Shown: positions 34,352 through 44,124, numbered from the stretch's first letter. The stretch is DNA of 49,425 nucleotides from Muribaculaceae bacterium (GCA_009775355.1 VSPN01000014.1:1-49425), one strand, 5' to 3'. Notes: a model not told the origin generated them from the letters alone. Translations and numbers: made by a program.

Positions 34352-35707
34352 TTATTTATTTTCTTCTGTGGCACTGAGTTTCATGACCTCCGCCTTGAAC
34401 TTCCGGCCTCTGTCTTCATAGCTGTTGAAGAGATCGAAGCTCGCGCAGCATGGCGAGAGCAGCACGGTGTCGCCGTCTGCGGCTATGCCGGCGCAGACCT
34501 TTACTGCCTCTTCGACGGAGTGCGTGTCGTGTATCGCCCCGACTTTCCCCTTGAAGAAGTCGAGCAGCTTGGTGTTGTCTTTGCCCATGCAGACTATGGC
34601 CTTGACTTTCTCGGCCACGAGGCTTTCGATCTCGGTGTAGTCGTTGCCTTTGTCTTTGCCGCCGAGTATGAGCACGGTCGGGCCGGTCATGCTCTCGAGG
34701 GCATACCATGTCGAGTTGACGTTGGTTGCCTTGGAGTCGTTGACATATCTCACGCCTGCAACGGTGGCCACATATTCGAGTCTGTGCTCCACGGCCTCGA
34801 AGTCTTCGAGCGCGTGTCGGATGGTATCGTTTTTTATGTTCAGAAGGCTTGCCGACAGTCCGGCGGCCATAGAGTTGTATAGGTTGTGGAGGCCGGTGAG
34901 CGAAAGTCTGTCGCGCGGTATCTCCCACACATCCATCGGCGTCTCGAAGTGGATTATGCCGTCTTCGACCCAGGCTTTGGATCCTTCTTGCTTGAATTCG
35001 CTGAAAGGAAGCTGCGTGGCCTCCGTCTGTATGTGGCGGATCTGCTCTCTTACGATCGGATCGTCATGCCAGTAGATGAAGTAGTCATCGGGCCCCTGGT
35101 TCTGGAGAATCCTGAATTTCGCGGCCACATAATTCTCCATCTTGTGGTCGTAGCGGTCGAGATGGTCGGGGGTGATGTTTGTGATGACGGCTATGCCGGC
35201 CTTGAAGTCATACATGTTCTCAAGCTGAAAGCTCGAAAGTTCGATCACATAGACGTCGTGGTGCTCGCGGGCCACTTGCAGGGCCATGCTCTTGCCGACG
35301 TTGCCGGCGAGTCCGACGTTGAGCCCGGCAGCCTTGAGTATATGGTAGGTCAGCAGGGTAGTGGTGGTTTTGCCGTTGCTGCCTGTGATGCATACCATTC
35401 TGGCATCGGTGTATCTCCCCGCGAACTCTATCTCGGAGATGACGGGAGTGCCTTTTTCGGTGAATTTTCTGACCAGCGGTGCGTAGGGCGGTATGCCGGG
35501 ACTCTTCACCACGAGATCGGCGTCGAGAAGTTTCTCCTCGGTGTGTCCTCCCTCTTCATAGGCGATGCCCTCTTTCTCGAGAGTCTCGCGGTAGTCTGCA
35601 TGGAGTGAGCCTGAATCGCTCAGAAACACTTCCATCCCTTTTGTCTTGCCGAGTATCGCGGCTCCGACGCCGCTTTCTCCGCCGCCGAGAACTACCAGTT
35701 TTTCCAT
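34352..35707 (-). CDS. murD: UDP-N-acetylmuramoylalanine--D-glutamate ligase
   Basis: The 451-residue ligase adds D-glutamate to UDP-MurNAc-L-Ala. It has the LGGGESGVGAA start, VVKSPGIPPYAP, and the ATP loop GSNGKTTT at residues 109-116. NITPDHLDRYDHKMENY is near the middle, and YVNDSKATNVNSTWYAL lies before the C-terminal domain. It lies between mraY (28 bases upstream) and ftsW. The length and motifs are normal. Confidence 0.96.
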   Translation of the reverse strand: MEKLVVLGGGESGVGAAILGKTKGMEVFLSDSGSLHADYRETLEKEGIAYEEGGHTEEKLLDADLVVKSPGIPPYAPLVRKFTEKGTPVISEIEFAGRYTDARMVCITGSNGKTTTTLLTYHILKAAGLNVGLAGNVGKSMALQVAREHHDVYVIELSSFQLENMYDFKAGIAVITNITPDHLDRYDHKMENYVAAKFRILQNQGPDDYFIYWHDDPIVREQIRHIQTEATQLPFSEFKQEGSKAWVEDGIIHFETPMDVWEIPRDRLSLTGLHNLYNSMAAGLSASLLNIKNDTIRHALEDFEAVEHRLEYVATVAGVRYVNDSKATNVNSTWYALESMTGPTVLILGGKDKGNDYTEIESLVAEKVKAIVCMGKDNTKLLDFFKGKVGAIHDTHSVEEAVKVCAGIAADGDTVLLSPCCASFDLFNSYEDRGRKFKAEVMKLSATEENK

Positions 35708-35734
35708 ATCTTGTGTCTTGCCTTTTGTCTTGGT

Positions 35735-37045
35735 TTATCGTATTTTAAGTGTCACGAATGTAAGTGCCGCCAGAAGGATGCCTACGATCCAGAAGCGTGT
35801 CACTATCTTGTTCTCCGGTATCGGGTTGACCGGGAAGTTCCATTTCACCGGTGCTCCGGTCACCGCTCCTTTCTGGAAGTGGTGGTGGAGCGGGGTCATC
35901 TTGAAAATCCTGCGGCCCTCGCCATATTTGCGCCGGGTGTATTTGAAGTAGGACACCTGCATCACCACCGAGAGATCCTCAAGGAAGAATATCAGGCATA
36001 GCAGCGGAATCAGAAGCTCCTTGCGTATCAGGATTGCGAAGACGGCAATGATTCCTCCGATGGTCAGCGAGCCGGTGTCGCCCATGAATACCTGGGCGGG
36101 AAAGGCGTTGTACCAGAGGAATCCGACAAGCGCGCCGATAAACGCGCCGGCAAAGACCACCAGCTCTTCCGATCCTGGTATATACATGATATTCAGATAG
36201 CTGGAGTATATGACGTTGCCGCCCAGATAGGCCATTATGAGCAATGCGATGCCTATTATGGCTGATGTGCCGGCGCAGAGCCCGTCGAGTCCGTCGGTGA
36301 GGTTGGCGCCGTTGCTGACAGCCGTCACGACTATCACCACCACGAGCACGAAGACGAGCCAGCCGAGTGTATACGCGCTGTGTCTGTCGGGTATCCATGA
36401 GGTCAGCCACTGGTAGTTGAAGTTGTTGTTCTTGACAAACGGTATTGTGGTCTGCGGTGACTTGATCTCATCTTTCGACACGACGATCTCTGTCGTTATA
36501 TTTTCATCGTCTCCGCCTCTCTGTGTCTGGCCGATGAATTCGGCCGACACGGCCTCGCGTTCAAAATTCTCGCTCATCACTATCTGGGGAGACAGCCACA
36601 TGGTCAGACCCACAAGCAGTCCGAGTCCGACCTGTCCGGTCACTTTGTATTTACCTTTCAGACCATCTTTGTTGTGGTATTTGAGCTTGCGGTAGTCATC
36701 GAGAAATCCTATGGCCCCCATCCAGAGTGTGGCTACTATCATCAGCTGCATGTAGATGTTGCCGAGGTTGCCCATCAGAAGGCAGGGCACAAGGGTGGCC
36801 AGTATGATTATGACTCCTCCCATGGTGGGTGTGCCTTTTTTTGCCATCTGCCCTTCGAGTCCGAGGTTTCTGACCACTTCGCCGATCTGCATCTTCTGCA
36901 GACGGGCTATGATGTGGTGGCCGAACACAAGGGCGATCACAAGCGAGAGTGCGAACGATATTCCGGCGCGGAACGAGATGTATCCCATCAGGTTGTGTCC
37001 CGGAAACCGGATGCCGTCAAGTATTTCTGAAAGCCAGTATATCAT
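35735..37045 (-). CDS. mraY: Phospho-MurNAc-pentapeptide transferase
   Basis: The 436-residue inner-membrane enzyme makes lipid I by moving phospho-MurNAc-pentapeptide to undecaprenyl phosphate. It shows TPTMGGVIIILATLVP, GFLDDYRKLKY, TDGLDGLCAGTSA and VFMGDTGSLTIGG with the catalytic Asp residues. The end contains MTPLHHHFQ. It is about 75 residues longer than the E. coli enzyme because of a polar insertion around residues 165-225 (SAEFIGQTQRGGDDENITTE region), a Bacteroidetes feature. It follows murE by 27 bases. Confidence 0.96.
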   Translation of the reverse strand: MIYWLSEILDGIRFPGHNLMGYISFRAGISFALSLVIALVFGHHIIARLQKMQIGEVVRNLGLEGQMAKKGTPTMGGVIIILATLVPCLLMGNLGNIYMQLMIVATLWMGAIGFLDDYRKLKYHNKDGLKGKYKVTGQVGLGLLVGLTMWLSPQIVMSENFEREAVSAEFIGQTQRGGDDENITTEIVVSKDEIKSPQTTIPFVKNNNFNYQWLTSWIPDRHSAYTLGWLVFVLVVVIVVTAVSNGANLTDGLDGLCAGTSAIIGIALLIMAYLGGNVIYSSYLNIMYIPGSEELVVFAGAFIGALVGFLWYNAFPAQVFMGDTGSLTIGGIIAVFAILIRKELLIPLLCLIFFLEDLSVVMQVSYFKYTRRKYGEGRRIFKMTPLHHHFQKGAVTGAPVKWNFPVNPIPENKIVTRFWIVGILLAALTFVTLKIR

Positions 37046-37072
37046 TTTTCGGTATTTGGTTGTCGGATTCGG

Positions 37073-38539
37073 TTATGCTTCTCTTGCTGCCAGTTCTCGG
37101 CTCACCTCCTCGCGGTCGTCGAAGTGATGGCGCACTCCGCAGACCTCCTGATAAGGTTCATGCCCCTTGCCGGCCACGAGCACGACCTCGCCGGGACGCG
37201 CCATGCGGATGGCCGTGCGGATGGCCTCGCGTCGGTCTGTGATGCAGAGTGTGCGGCGCATCTCGACGTCGTTGAGTCCGCCGCGCATGTCGGCTATGAT
37301 TGATTCCGGATCTTCGTTGCGCGGATTGTCGCTGGTCAGTATCAGAAGATCGCTGCGGCACGCGGCCTCGCGGGCCATGATCGGGCGTTTGCCGTGGTCG
37401 CGGTTGCCGCCCGCTCCGACAACTGTGGTGACGCGGCCTTCGCTGCCGATCACCTCGCGGATGGTGTCGAGCACGTTGACAAGTGCGTCGGGGGTGTGGG
37501 CGTAGTCGACTATGGCGGTCACGCCGTCGGCCGAGCGGAAGGTCTGGAAGCGCCCGGCCACGGGAACGAGGCGGCTCATGTTGACCGCCACTTCATCTTC
37601 TGCGAAGCCTGTGAGTATCGAAGCTCCGTAGACTGCTGTCAGGTTGTAGGCGTTGAAGCGGCCTGTGAAACCGACCTCGATCTCGCGACAGTTGAGCTGG
37701 AGCAGTGTGCCGTCAAGGCGGGTCTCAAGTATCTTGCAGCGGAAATCGGCGTCGGAGCGCAGCGAGTAGGTGTAGACCTTGGCCCGGGTGTTCTGCACCA
37801 TGTAGGCACCGGCCTTGTCGTCGGCGTTGACAAGCGCGAACGCGTCTGACGGAAGCATGTCGAAAAACATCTTCTTGGCATTCATGTAGTTCTCTACAGT
37901 GCCGTGGTAGTCGAGGTGGTCGCGAGTCAGGTTGCTGAACACCCCGCCCTTGAACCGGAGTCCGGCTATGCGGTGCTGCTGGGCTGCGTGGCTCGACACT
38001 TCCATGAACGCGAAGTCGCAGCCTGCCTCCACCATCTCGGCCAGAAGCTCGTTGAGGGTCAGCGGGTCGGGAGTGGTGTGGGTGGTCGGTATGGCGCGGT
38101 CATGCACATAGTTGCACACGGTCGACAGTAGTCCTGCCTTGTAGCCTTCGAGTTTAGCCATCTCGTAGAGAAGCGTGGCTGTGGTGGTCTTTCCGTTTGT
38201 GCCGGTGACTCCGACAAGGCTAAGATGGGTAGAGGGGTGACCGTACCATGCCGATGCAAGAAGACCGAGTGCCTCGGCCGAATCGGCCACCTTGATGTAG
38301 GTGATGCCGTTCTCGAGCGAGGGGGGAAGCTCCTCGCATACAATGGCGCCGACATGTGTGCTCGCCACTACAGGTATGTATTTGTGTCCGTCGGTGGTCA
38401 CGCCGCGCACCGCCACGAAAAGAGTGTCTTTCTCCACTTTGCGTGAGTCGCTGTGAACGCCGATTATATTCTTGTCTGTCTCTCCGATCACCTCGAGAGG
38501 TCTGATCTCCTCGAGAAGTCGTGCTAATTTGATCGTCAT
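37073..38539 (-). CDS. murE: UDP-MurNAc-tripeptide synthetase, meso-diaminopimelate type
   Basis: The 488-residue ligase adds the third stem-peptide residue. Features include VHSDSRKVEKDTLFVAV at the substrate domain, the ATP loop GTNGKTTT at residues 113-120, and VVGAGGNRDHGKRP. The DNPR motif at residues 404-407 marks enzymes using meso-diaminopimelate rather than lysine. The peptidoglycan is therefore expected to contain diaminopimelate, which fits the dapB gene in this window. It follows ftsI by 46 bases. Confidence 0.96.
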   Translation of the reverse strand: MTIKLARLLEEIRPLEVIGETDKNIIGVHSDSRKVEKDTLFVAVRGVTTDGHKYIPVVASTHVGAIVCEELPPSLENGITYIKVADSAEALGLLASAWYGHPSTHLSLVGVTGTNGKTTTATLLYEMAKLEGYKAGLLSTVCNYVHDRAIPTTHTTPDPLTLNELLAEMVEAGCDFAFMEVSSHAAQQHRIAGLRFKGGVFSNLTRDHLDYHGTVENYMNAKKMFFDMLPSDAFALVNADDKAGAYMVQNTRAKVYTYSLRSDADFRCKILETRLDGTLLQLNCREIEVGFTGRFNAYNLTAVYGASILTGFAEDEVAVNMSRLVPVAGRFQTFRSADGVTAIVDYAHTPDALVNVLDTIREVIGSEGRVTTVVGAGGNRDHGKRPIMAREAACRSDLLILTSDNPRNEDPESIIADMRGGLNDVEMRRTLCITDRREAIRTAIRMARPGEVVLVAGKGHEPYQEVCGVRHHFDDREEVSRELAAREA

Positions 38540-38585
38540 ATGTATGGTGTTTTATATTCGTATCTTGATATTATCCTTTTTCCTG

Positions 38586-40706
38586 TCAGTTGCGGAGACT
38601 GAGCACTATCTCGTCTCCGCGCCTGTAGGCGGCTCCGGGCTGCAGCGACTGCGCGGATACATGGCCTGTGCCACGGGTCTTGACATTGATGCCGTATCCT
38701 TCGAGTATCCTCACTGCCGACGGCAGATCATAGCCTCTCACGTCGGGCACTTTCCCTGCCGGCGTTTCTCCGCGGGTCTTGACTCGCTTGAGCCGCTTTA
38801 TGCCGAGAGCTCCGGCTGTTTTCCCCATGTTCCCCTCTGTTGAGGCTGAGATCACTGGGGTGCTCTCCTTGCGCTCCGATGTGTAGGTTGACGCGTTGTT
38901 GAGCATTCCGCGTGAATACATCTTGATGGCCATGTTCTTGACAACCTGGCCGGATGTGCGGTTGGCGGAGTTGCCTGCGCCTGACATGACAAGTGCCATG
39001 CAGCTGTATTGCGGACGTTCGTATGGGAAGAATCCGGCGAAAGCATAGCGACGTTTGGCATGGTTGTAGACTCCCTTCTCCACCGGATAGGCTGTGCCGG
39101 TCTTGCCGACGACACAGACTCGGTCGTCGCGGACGAGGCGCGCCGTGCCGTGGTCGCCCCACACCACCTCGCGTATGCACTCGCGGACCTTGCGGGCTGT
39201 GGCGGCCGAGCAGATGCTGTCGCGGATATAGCTTATCTTGAGCACAGAGTCTTTGCCCTCTTCGTCTATGAGCCCTTTCACAAGGTGCGGACGCACGTAT
39301 TTGCCGTCGTTGGCGATCGCGTTGTAGACCGACAGAGTGAAAAGGGGAGGAAGCTCCGTATTGTAGCCGTAGGCCTGACGGGCCAGGTCGAGGTGTCGCG
39401 CTGTCATTGTGATGTTGTTGCCACGTGAGTCTTTGTCGGTCAGACGGCGTATGCGTGGTGTGCTCTCTCCTGCTATGCCTGAACGTATCGGCTCGAAAAA
39501 TCCGAGGCCGGCCAGACGGTCATGCCATTTCTCGGGGTTCTGAGAGTAGCCCCTGAAGATGACTCTCGCGATGCCCGTGTTGGACGACTGCTCGATGACC
39601 TGCTTCATGCTCTTCATGCCGCTGCCGTGAGGGTCGCTGGTTCTCATGAACGGACTGCAGTCCACCATGTCGTTGACGCTCTTGACAAGTCCGTCTTCGA
39701 ATGCGACCATCAGCGAGATGGGCTTCATGACCGAACCGGGTTCGTAGGGGAGTACCGCGCGGTTGAGAGCCTCTCCGTATGTGCCGTCGTCGAGCAGCTC
39801 TATGTTGGATATGGCCTTGATCTCTCCGGTCTTGACTTCCATCAGTATGGCTGTGCCCCACTCCGCATTGGCTTCCGAACAGATCTTGTGGAGTTCCTCT
39901 TCAAGCATGTCCTGGAGGTCTATGTCGATCGTGGTGTGTATGTCGTAGCCGCGCCGTGCGGGGGTGGCCACCCAGTTGGTGATGCCGTTGGTGAGTGCGA
40001 CTTTCTTGGCCAGCCCCGGTTTGCCGTAGAGCAGGGTGTCGAGGTCTTTCTCAAGTCCTGAATAGCCGTGGATCTGGCGTGTTTCGCGGTTCTCGTTCAC
40101 GCGCCCGATGCTGCGGTATGCCATGCGGCCGTAGGGATAGATGCGCGTGTTGCGGGTCTCTTTGTAGAGCGGATGACGCCCTTTGATGTTTTTGAGGAAT
40201 GGGAAACCCTTGATCCGGTCGTAGTCTTCGAGTGTCTTCTTTTGTGCCAGACGCAAGGCTCGCGGGCGTATCGAGTCTGGCTTCTCGAATTCTTTCTTAA
40301 GCCGGGTGTGCCATGAATACTTCCTGATCGTGTCGGGATGTCGTGACAGCAGGTTCGGTATGCGGGGATAGTGCCGGTCGAGCGAGTCGGCCAGTGAGTC
40401 GATTGAGCTCCAGGGCACGACTTTCATCTTTTTGATCTTGTCGTGGCGAAGGTCGAGCTTTATGTCGTAGACTTTCAGGTTGCAGGCAAGTATGTTGCCG
40501 TTGTCGGCAAGTATGTTGCCGCGCTCGGGCGCGATGGTGTCGATGCGCGAGAGTTCGGCCCGTGCCCGGGCATTCCACTGATGTGCCTCTATGACGGTGG
40601 TGCTGAATAGTTTGACGAGTATCACCACGCCAAACAGCACGAAGCCGATCGTTATCAGTCCGTAGCGGAAAAGTATGTGTGCCTTGTTGTTCTTCTTTGC
40701 TGCCAT
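38586..40706 (-). CDS. ftsI: Septal penicillin-binding protein (FtsI) with one PASTA domain
   Basis: The 706-residue transpeptidase cross-links septal peptidoglycan. After a membrane helix (about residues 15-36) and a pedestal domain, the catalytic domain has Ser325 in SVMK, SSN at 374-376 and KTG at 535-537, all three penicillin-binding motifs. The last 55 residues (PDVRGYDLPSAVRILEGYG and so on) form a single PASTA domain, which may bind cell-wall material. FtsI works with FtsW, encoded in the same cluster. It follows the FtsL-like gene by 70 bases. Confidence 0.95.
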   Translation of the reverse strand: MAAKKNNKAHILFRYGLITIGFVLFGVVILVKLFSTTVIEAHQWNARARAELSRIDTIAPERGNILADNGNILACNLKVYDIKLDLRHDKIKKMKVVPWSSIDSLADSLDRHYPRIPNLLSRHPDTIRKYSWHTRLKKEFEKPDSIRPRALRLAQKKTLEDYDRIKGFPFLKNIKGRHPLYKETRNTRIYPYGRMAYRSIGRVNENRETRQIHGYSGLEKDLDTLLYGKPGLAKKVALTNGITNWVATPARRGYDIHTTIDIDLQDMLEEELHKICSEANAEWGTAILMEVKTGEIKAISNIELLDDGTYGEALNRAVLPYEPGSVMKPISLMVAFEDGLVKSVNDMVDCSPFMRTSDPHGSGMKSMKQVIEQSSNTGIARVIFRGYSQNPEKWHDRLAGLGFFEPIRSGIAGESTPRIRRLTDKDSRGNNITMTARHLDLARQAYGYNTELPPLFTLSVYNAIANDGKYVRPHLVKGLIDEEGKDSVLKISYIRDSICSAATARKVRECIREVVWGDHGTARLVRDDRVCVVGKTGTAYPVEKGVYNHAKRRYAFAGFFPYERPQYSCMALVMSGAGNSANRTSGQVVKNMAIKMYSRGMLNNASTYTSERKESTPVISASTEGNMGKTAGALGIKRLKRVKTRGETPAGKVPDVRGYDLPSAVRILEGYGINVKTRGTGHVSAQSLQPGAAYRRGDEIVLSLRN

Positions 40707-40776
40707 GTCAGGGGTCTCTCTTTTTCTGCCGGTGTCCGGTCTTGTCAGGGGTGATTGGTTTGAGATGGTTCGGGTG

Positions 40777-41163
40777 TCAGTCGTCGATAAGTTCGTAGGG
40801 CGGCTGCTCCTGGAATTCGAGGGGTAGCCCTTTTTCTCTCACCATGCGTCTCATTTCTGTTTCCCTGATAAGCGACATGTAGGCCGCCTTTTCCTGGAGC
40901 TTGTTGCTCTCGGCGCGGGCAAGCTCGGTGTTGAGTCGCTTGATCTCCGACATCTTTGTCTTTGTCTTGTAGCGGAGTCCTATCAGTCCGATCACCGCCA
41001 CCACTATGATCAGAAGCAGCCAGGCGTTGCTTTTGAAGAATTCAACTGATATCGACCGCCCGTAGCGGAATTCGTTGACCCATGAGTATCCCCCTTTGTT
41101 TTCCTTTTTTTTCTTTGCAGCGGGGGTGTCGGTTTCTGTCTGGTTCCCTTTTTTCCTTCCCAT
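40777..41163 (-). CDS. FtsL-like small divisome protein
   Basis: The 128-residue protein has a basic cytoplasmic N-terminus (KKKKENKGG), one membrane helix (about residues 48-64, LLLIIVVAVIGLIG) and a heptad-like periplasmic coil (about 65-110, with IKRLNTELARAE and KLQEKAAYMSLI). The sequence itself is too divergent for a motif. The topology and its place between rsmH and ftsI are those of FtsL, which pairs with an FtsB-type coil and FtsQ to activate FtsWI. In Bacteroidetes this gene is often annotated as hypothetical or FtsL-like. Confidence 0.8.
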   Translation of the reverse strand: MGRKKGNQTETDTPAAKKKKENKGGYSWVNEFRYGRSISVEFFKSNAWLLLIIVVAVIGLIGLRYKTKTKMSEIKRLNTELARAESNKLQEKAAYMSLIRETEMRRMVREKGLPLEFQEQPPYELIDD

Positions 41164-41245
41164 CTGTGTGTTGTCGTTCTCTTTGTTGAGGTGGATCTGT
41201 AGTTTTGTTTGTATCGTTTTAGAGAGCAGCCTGTATCGGTTGCCG

Positions 41246-42154
41246 CTATTTTTTCTCTGCTATCCTCAGTTTTGCGCTTCGCGAGCGGGGATTGGCTTCT
41301 GTCTCGGCCTTGTCGGGCACGATCGGACTTCGCGTCACGGCTTTCCAGGGTGTCGAGATGTTGCCGAATATGTCTTTGTCGATCTCCCCTTCCACGTTGC
41401 CGCTCCTGATGAAGTTCTTGACCATCCGGTCTTCTATCGAGTGGTATGTTATGACGGCGAGTCTCCCGCCGGGCCGGAGCACGCGCAGCGACTGTTTCAG
41501 CAGTCGGCGGAGTGCGTCCATCTCGCCGTTGACTTCTATGCGGAGTGCCTGGAAGACCTGCGCGAGGTCTTTCTTTTCGGCTTTAGGATTGAGTGTGCCT
41601 TTTACGGCCTCTGCAAGCTGGCCGGTTGTCTCTACGGGATTGTGCTCTCTCGCCCTGACGATGGCCGATGCTATCGCGCCGGGGCGCTTGAGGTCGGTGT
41701 ATGAGCGGAGTAGCCGCTCGATGTCCTCTTTGGCGTAACCCGCGAGCAGCTCGGCGCATGTCTGGCCTCCGCTGCGGTTCATGCGCATGTCGAGAGGTGC
41801 GTCGGAGCGAAAGGAAAATCCCCGCTCGGCCGAGTCGAAGTGGTGAAACGATACTCCGAGGTCGGCAAGTATGCCGTCCACTTGCCCGACACCATGATAG
41901 TGCAGAAAGTTCGAGATGTATCTGAAGTCAGAGTGTACGAATGTGAAGCGAGGATCGAGGGGCGCGTTGGCATACGCGTCTGTGTCGCGGTCGAATCCGT
42001 AGAGGTGTCCCCTTTCGCAGAGGCGGGAGAGGATGGCGCGCGAGTGGCCGCCGCCTCCGAAGGTGACGTCCGCATAAATGCCGTCCGGCCTGATGTCAAG
42101 TCCCTTGACCGACTGGGCGAGCAACGCCGGTATATGATATATCTCTGACTCCAT
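41246..42154 (-). CDS. rsmH: 16S rRNA (cytosine-1402 N4) methyltransferase
   Basis: The 302-residue product modifies C1402 of 16S rRNA. It starts HIPALLAQSVKGLDIRPDG and has the S-adenosylmethionine loop YADVTFGGGGHSRAIL, VDGILADLGVSFHHFDSAERGF, and a LAVITYHSIEDRMVKNF segment typical of the family. It is the first gene of the dcw cluster here; mraZ, which often comes before it, is missing. It ends 82 bases before the FtsL-like gene. Confidence 0.95.
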   Translation of the reverse strand: MESEIYHIPALLAQSVKGLDIRPDGIYADVTFGGGGHSRAILSRLCERGHLYGFDRDTDAYANAPLDPRFTFVHSDFRYISNFLHYHGVGQVDGILADLGVSFHHFDSAERGFSFRSDAPLDMRMNRSGGQTCAELLAGYAKEDIERLLRSYTDLKRPGAIASAIVRAREHNPVETTGQLAEAVKGTLNPKAEKKDLAQVFQALRIEVNGEMDALRRLLKQSLRVLRPGGRLAVITYHSIEDRMVKNFIRSGNVEGEIDKDIFGNISTPWKAVTRSPIVPDKAETEANPRSRSAKLRIAEKK

Positions 42155-42234
42155 TCTTTCTGTCTCTCTTTGGTTTGCGGAAATATTCCGCGTGCCTGCA
42201 GTTTCCGTTTGGCACTACTCCTGCAAATTGGATG

Positions 42235-42242
42235 TAAAGTTA
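42235..42242 (-). promoter_or_regulatory. Possible -7 element for the dcw cluster
   Basis: Read on the minus strand this is TAACTTTA, one base from TAnnTTTG, about 80 bases upstream of the rsmH start. No TTG lies at the usual distance (the nearest is 12 bases away). It is the best candidate between 42155 and 42316. Confidence 0.3.
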
Positions 42243-42316
42243 GCGATTTTTTTGCAATTTTTTTGCAGGTGTCGACAGATTAAACGGATTTTTTTGTCGG
42301 TGCTTCTGAATTTGTT

Positions 42317-43345
42317 TCAGTTTTGTTTTACGAGAAGCGACTCCGCCTCGCGGATCGCATCGGTGATAAATCCACCCTTCTTCATACGCGCCGCCACCCG
42401 GCGGGTGTTGGCCACCATCCCGGCATATCGTTCCTCGCTGATTTCGGCGAGCTGCCGGTCAAGGTTCTCGAGTGTGTCGGTGGTCAGGCCGATCCCCTCT
42501 CTCTCGACAAAGGGTGCGGCACCGGCCCCTTTCCATATTATCACTGGTTTGCCGGCCAGCATGTAGAGCCCGAGTTTGTGAGGATTGCAGTAGCCGATAT
42601 ATTCGCCGATGTATCCGGTGTTGTCGTGCGTCAGTGTCATGCCGTACCAGATCAGTCCGTATCTTCCCTCGCCGCTGCTGATTATGGTGTCGGGAGTGGC
42701 GAATCCGTGGGTGTGGATGTTGGCGGGAGTCTCCGCAGGCGCGCCTGTGCCGTACAGATGTATGTCAAGCTCCGGAGGGAACTTGTAGAGAAAGCCGTTG
42801 CGGTTCTCTTTAAGATGACCTGCGAATATGCATGAATTGGCTGGGGCTGAGGTCTCGGGTGGCAGTTCGTCAGACCTGTAGTCCCATGCTGTCTGAAGCG
42901 CGACGGGGATCTTCAGTCCATGCTCGAGGAGCCATTCGCGGGTGTTCGCGTTGGCTGCGATCACGGCGTCGCTCAGCGACAGTTTGCGGATCTCCTCTTC
43001 GGGTGTCAGTCGCTTGCGGCGGAACGAGCCGAGGTCGTGTATGAGCGATATGGTGCGTGCTCCCTTGCGTCGTGCTGTCCGGCATATGAACGGGTAGTAT
43101 TTTTTTACCGGGTATTGTATGATGAGTGTGTCGCCTTTCTTTACGGTAAAAGCAAAGTGTATTATATTTCCTAAATTGCGAATATAATCCACAATCTTGT
43201 TGCGGTGGAAGGTCCTCGGCAGACCGAGGTTGACTGCTCCTTCGGATGCGAGTATGTCTTCTATGTCTACGCGTGCCTTCGCGCCTCCGTAGGCTGTGCT
43301 TTTATAGTTGCGGGTCAGGTAGGCGAGTCGTCGTGGTCTGTTCAT
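42317..43345 (-). CDS. Glycosyltransferase, Gtf3/galactofuranosyltransferase-like
   Basis: The 342-residue product looks like a two-domain (GT-B type) glycosyltransferase. The segments TLIIQYPVKKYY, ISLIHDLGSFRRK, CIFAGHLKENRNGFLYKFP and YIGYCNPHKLGLYMLAGKPVI follow the order seen in Gtf3 and WbbI-type enzymes, which add glucose or galactofuranose to protein or polysaccharide. No membrane segment is seen. It lies 18 bases after a family 32-like glycosyltransferase gene in a three-gene group with a Kdo-kinase-like gene. The likely role is in an outer-membrane glycan; donor and acceptor cannot be told. Confidence 0.75.
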   Translation of the reverse strand: MNRPRRLAYLTRNYKSTAYGGAKARVDIEDILASEGAVNLGLPRTFHRNKIVDYIRNLGNIIHFAFTVKKGDTLIIQYPVKKYYPFICRTARRKGARTISLIHDLGSFRRKRLTPEEEIRKLSLSDAVIAANANTREWLLEHGLKIPVALQTAWDYRSDELPPETSAPANSCIFAGHLKENRNGFLYKFPPELDIHLYGTGAPAETPANIHTHGFATPDTIISSGEGRYGLIWYGMTLTHDNTGYIGEYIGYCNPHKLGLYMLAGKPVIIWKGAGAAPFVEREGIGLTTDTLENLDRQLAEISEERYAGMVANTRRVAARMKKGGFITDAIREAESLLVKQN

Positions 43346-43363
43346 ATGCTTGGCCTTGTCGGT

Positions 43364-44089
43364 TTATTTGTGGCAGATGGCGTATCTGACTGTTCTCCAG
43401 AGGTGTTCGATGCGCTTTATGATGCGGCGTTTCAGGGGGCGTTTGCGCCATGATCCGACCACACGGTGCTCCCCTATGCAGTCTTTCGAACGTGGATACC
43501 GTTTGCGCGGTTTCAGGCGGCGCGTGGGCAGCACGGTGAGTATGTCGAGGTGCATCTCGCGGTCTTCGGCCACGTATCCGTGCAGCGAGGCGACATCGCG
43601 CATCCTCATGGGCGATATAAGCAGGTTCATGCTTCCGTCTTCGTTGAGGAAGTGCTCTCCTGCATAGTGGTTGAGCATCTCGCGACAGAAGCGGTTGCCT
43701 TGGACTCCCATGAACATGGCGGCCTGGAGCCCGAAGTCTTCATGGTCAGGGTCGCATTTCTCATGGAAGGTTATGAAGTCGGCGTCGGTCGCGGCTATGT
43801 CGTCGAAGCGGGAGTAAAGAAATATGTCGCTGTCCATGTAGACTCCCCCTTCGGTGTAGACGGCGTAAAACCTGACAACATCGCATGCGAATGCCCATTT
43901 GCGGCAGTCAAGTGCTTCGTTTACGTAGGGTATGCCGAGCGCGCGGGCGTCGTCGCCTGTCCAGACCCGGATCTTGTAGTCGGGCAGAATCCTGCGCCAT
44001 GTGTCGAGGCATGCCTTGACCTCGACGGGATAATCGCCCCCGCCGAACCAGCACAGGTGTATTGTCTTTGGTATTTTCTGTTCGTTCAC
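43364..44089 (-). CDS. Family 32-like glycosyltransferase (DXD type)
   Basis: The 241-residue product starts IPKTIHLCWFGGGDYP and has VWTGDD. The catalytic metal motif is DSD at residues 86-88 within GGVYMDSDIFLYS. This matches family 32 transferases with the Gly-transferring sugar-binding region, common in capsule and lipopolysaccharide loci. The C-terminal region is basic (KPRKRYPRS). It lies between the Kdo-kinase-like gene and the Gtf3-like gene and is probably cotranscribed with them. Confidence 0.82.
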   Translation of the reverse strand: MNEQKIPKTIHLCWFGGGDYPVEVKACLDTWRRILPDYKIRVWTGDDARALGIPYVNEALDCRKWAFACDVVRFYAVYTEGGVYMDSDIFLYSRFDDIAATDADFITFHEKCDPDHEDFGLQAAMFMGVQGNRFCREMLNHYAGEHFLNEDGSMNLLISPMRMRDVASLHGYVAEDREMHLDILTVLPTRRLKPRKRYPRSKDCIGEHRVVGSWRKRPLKRRIIKRIEHLWRTVRYAICHK

Positions 44090-44124
44090 TTAATTATGTT
44101 CTCTTGCTTGTGTGTAAAATCAGT

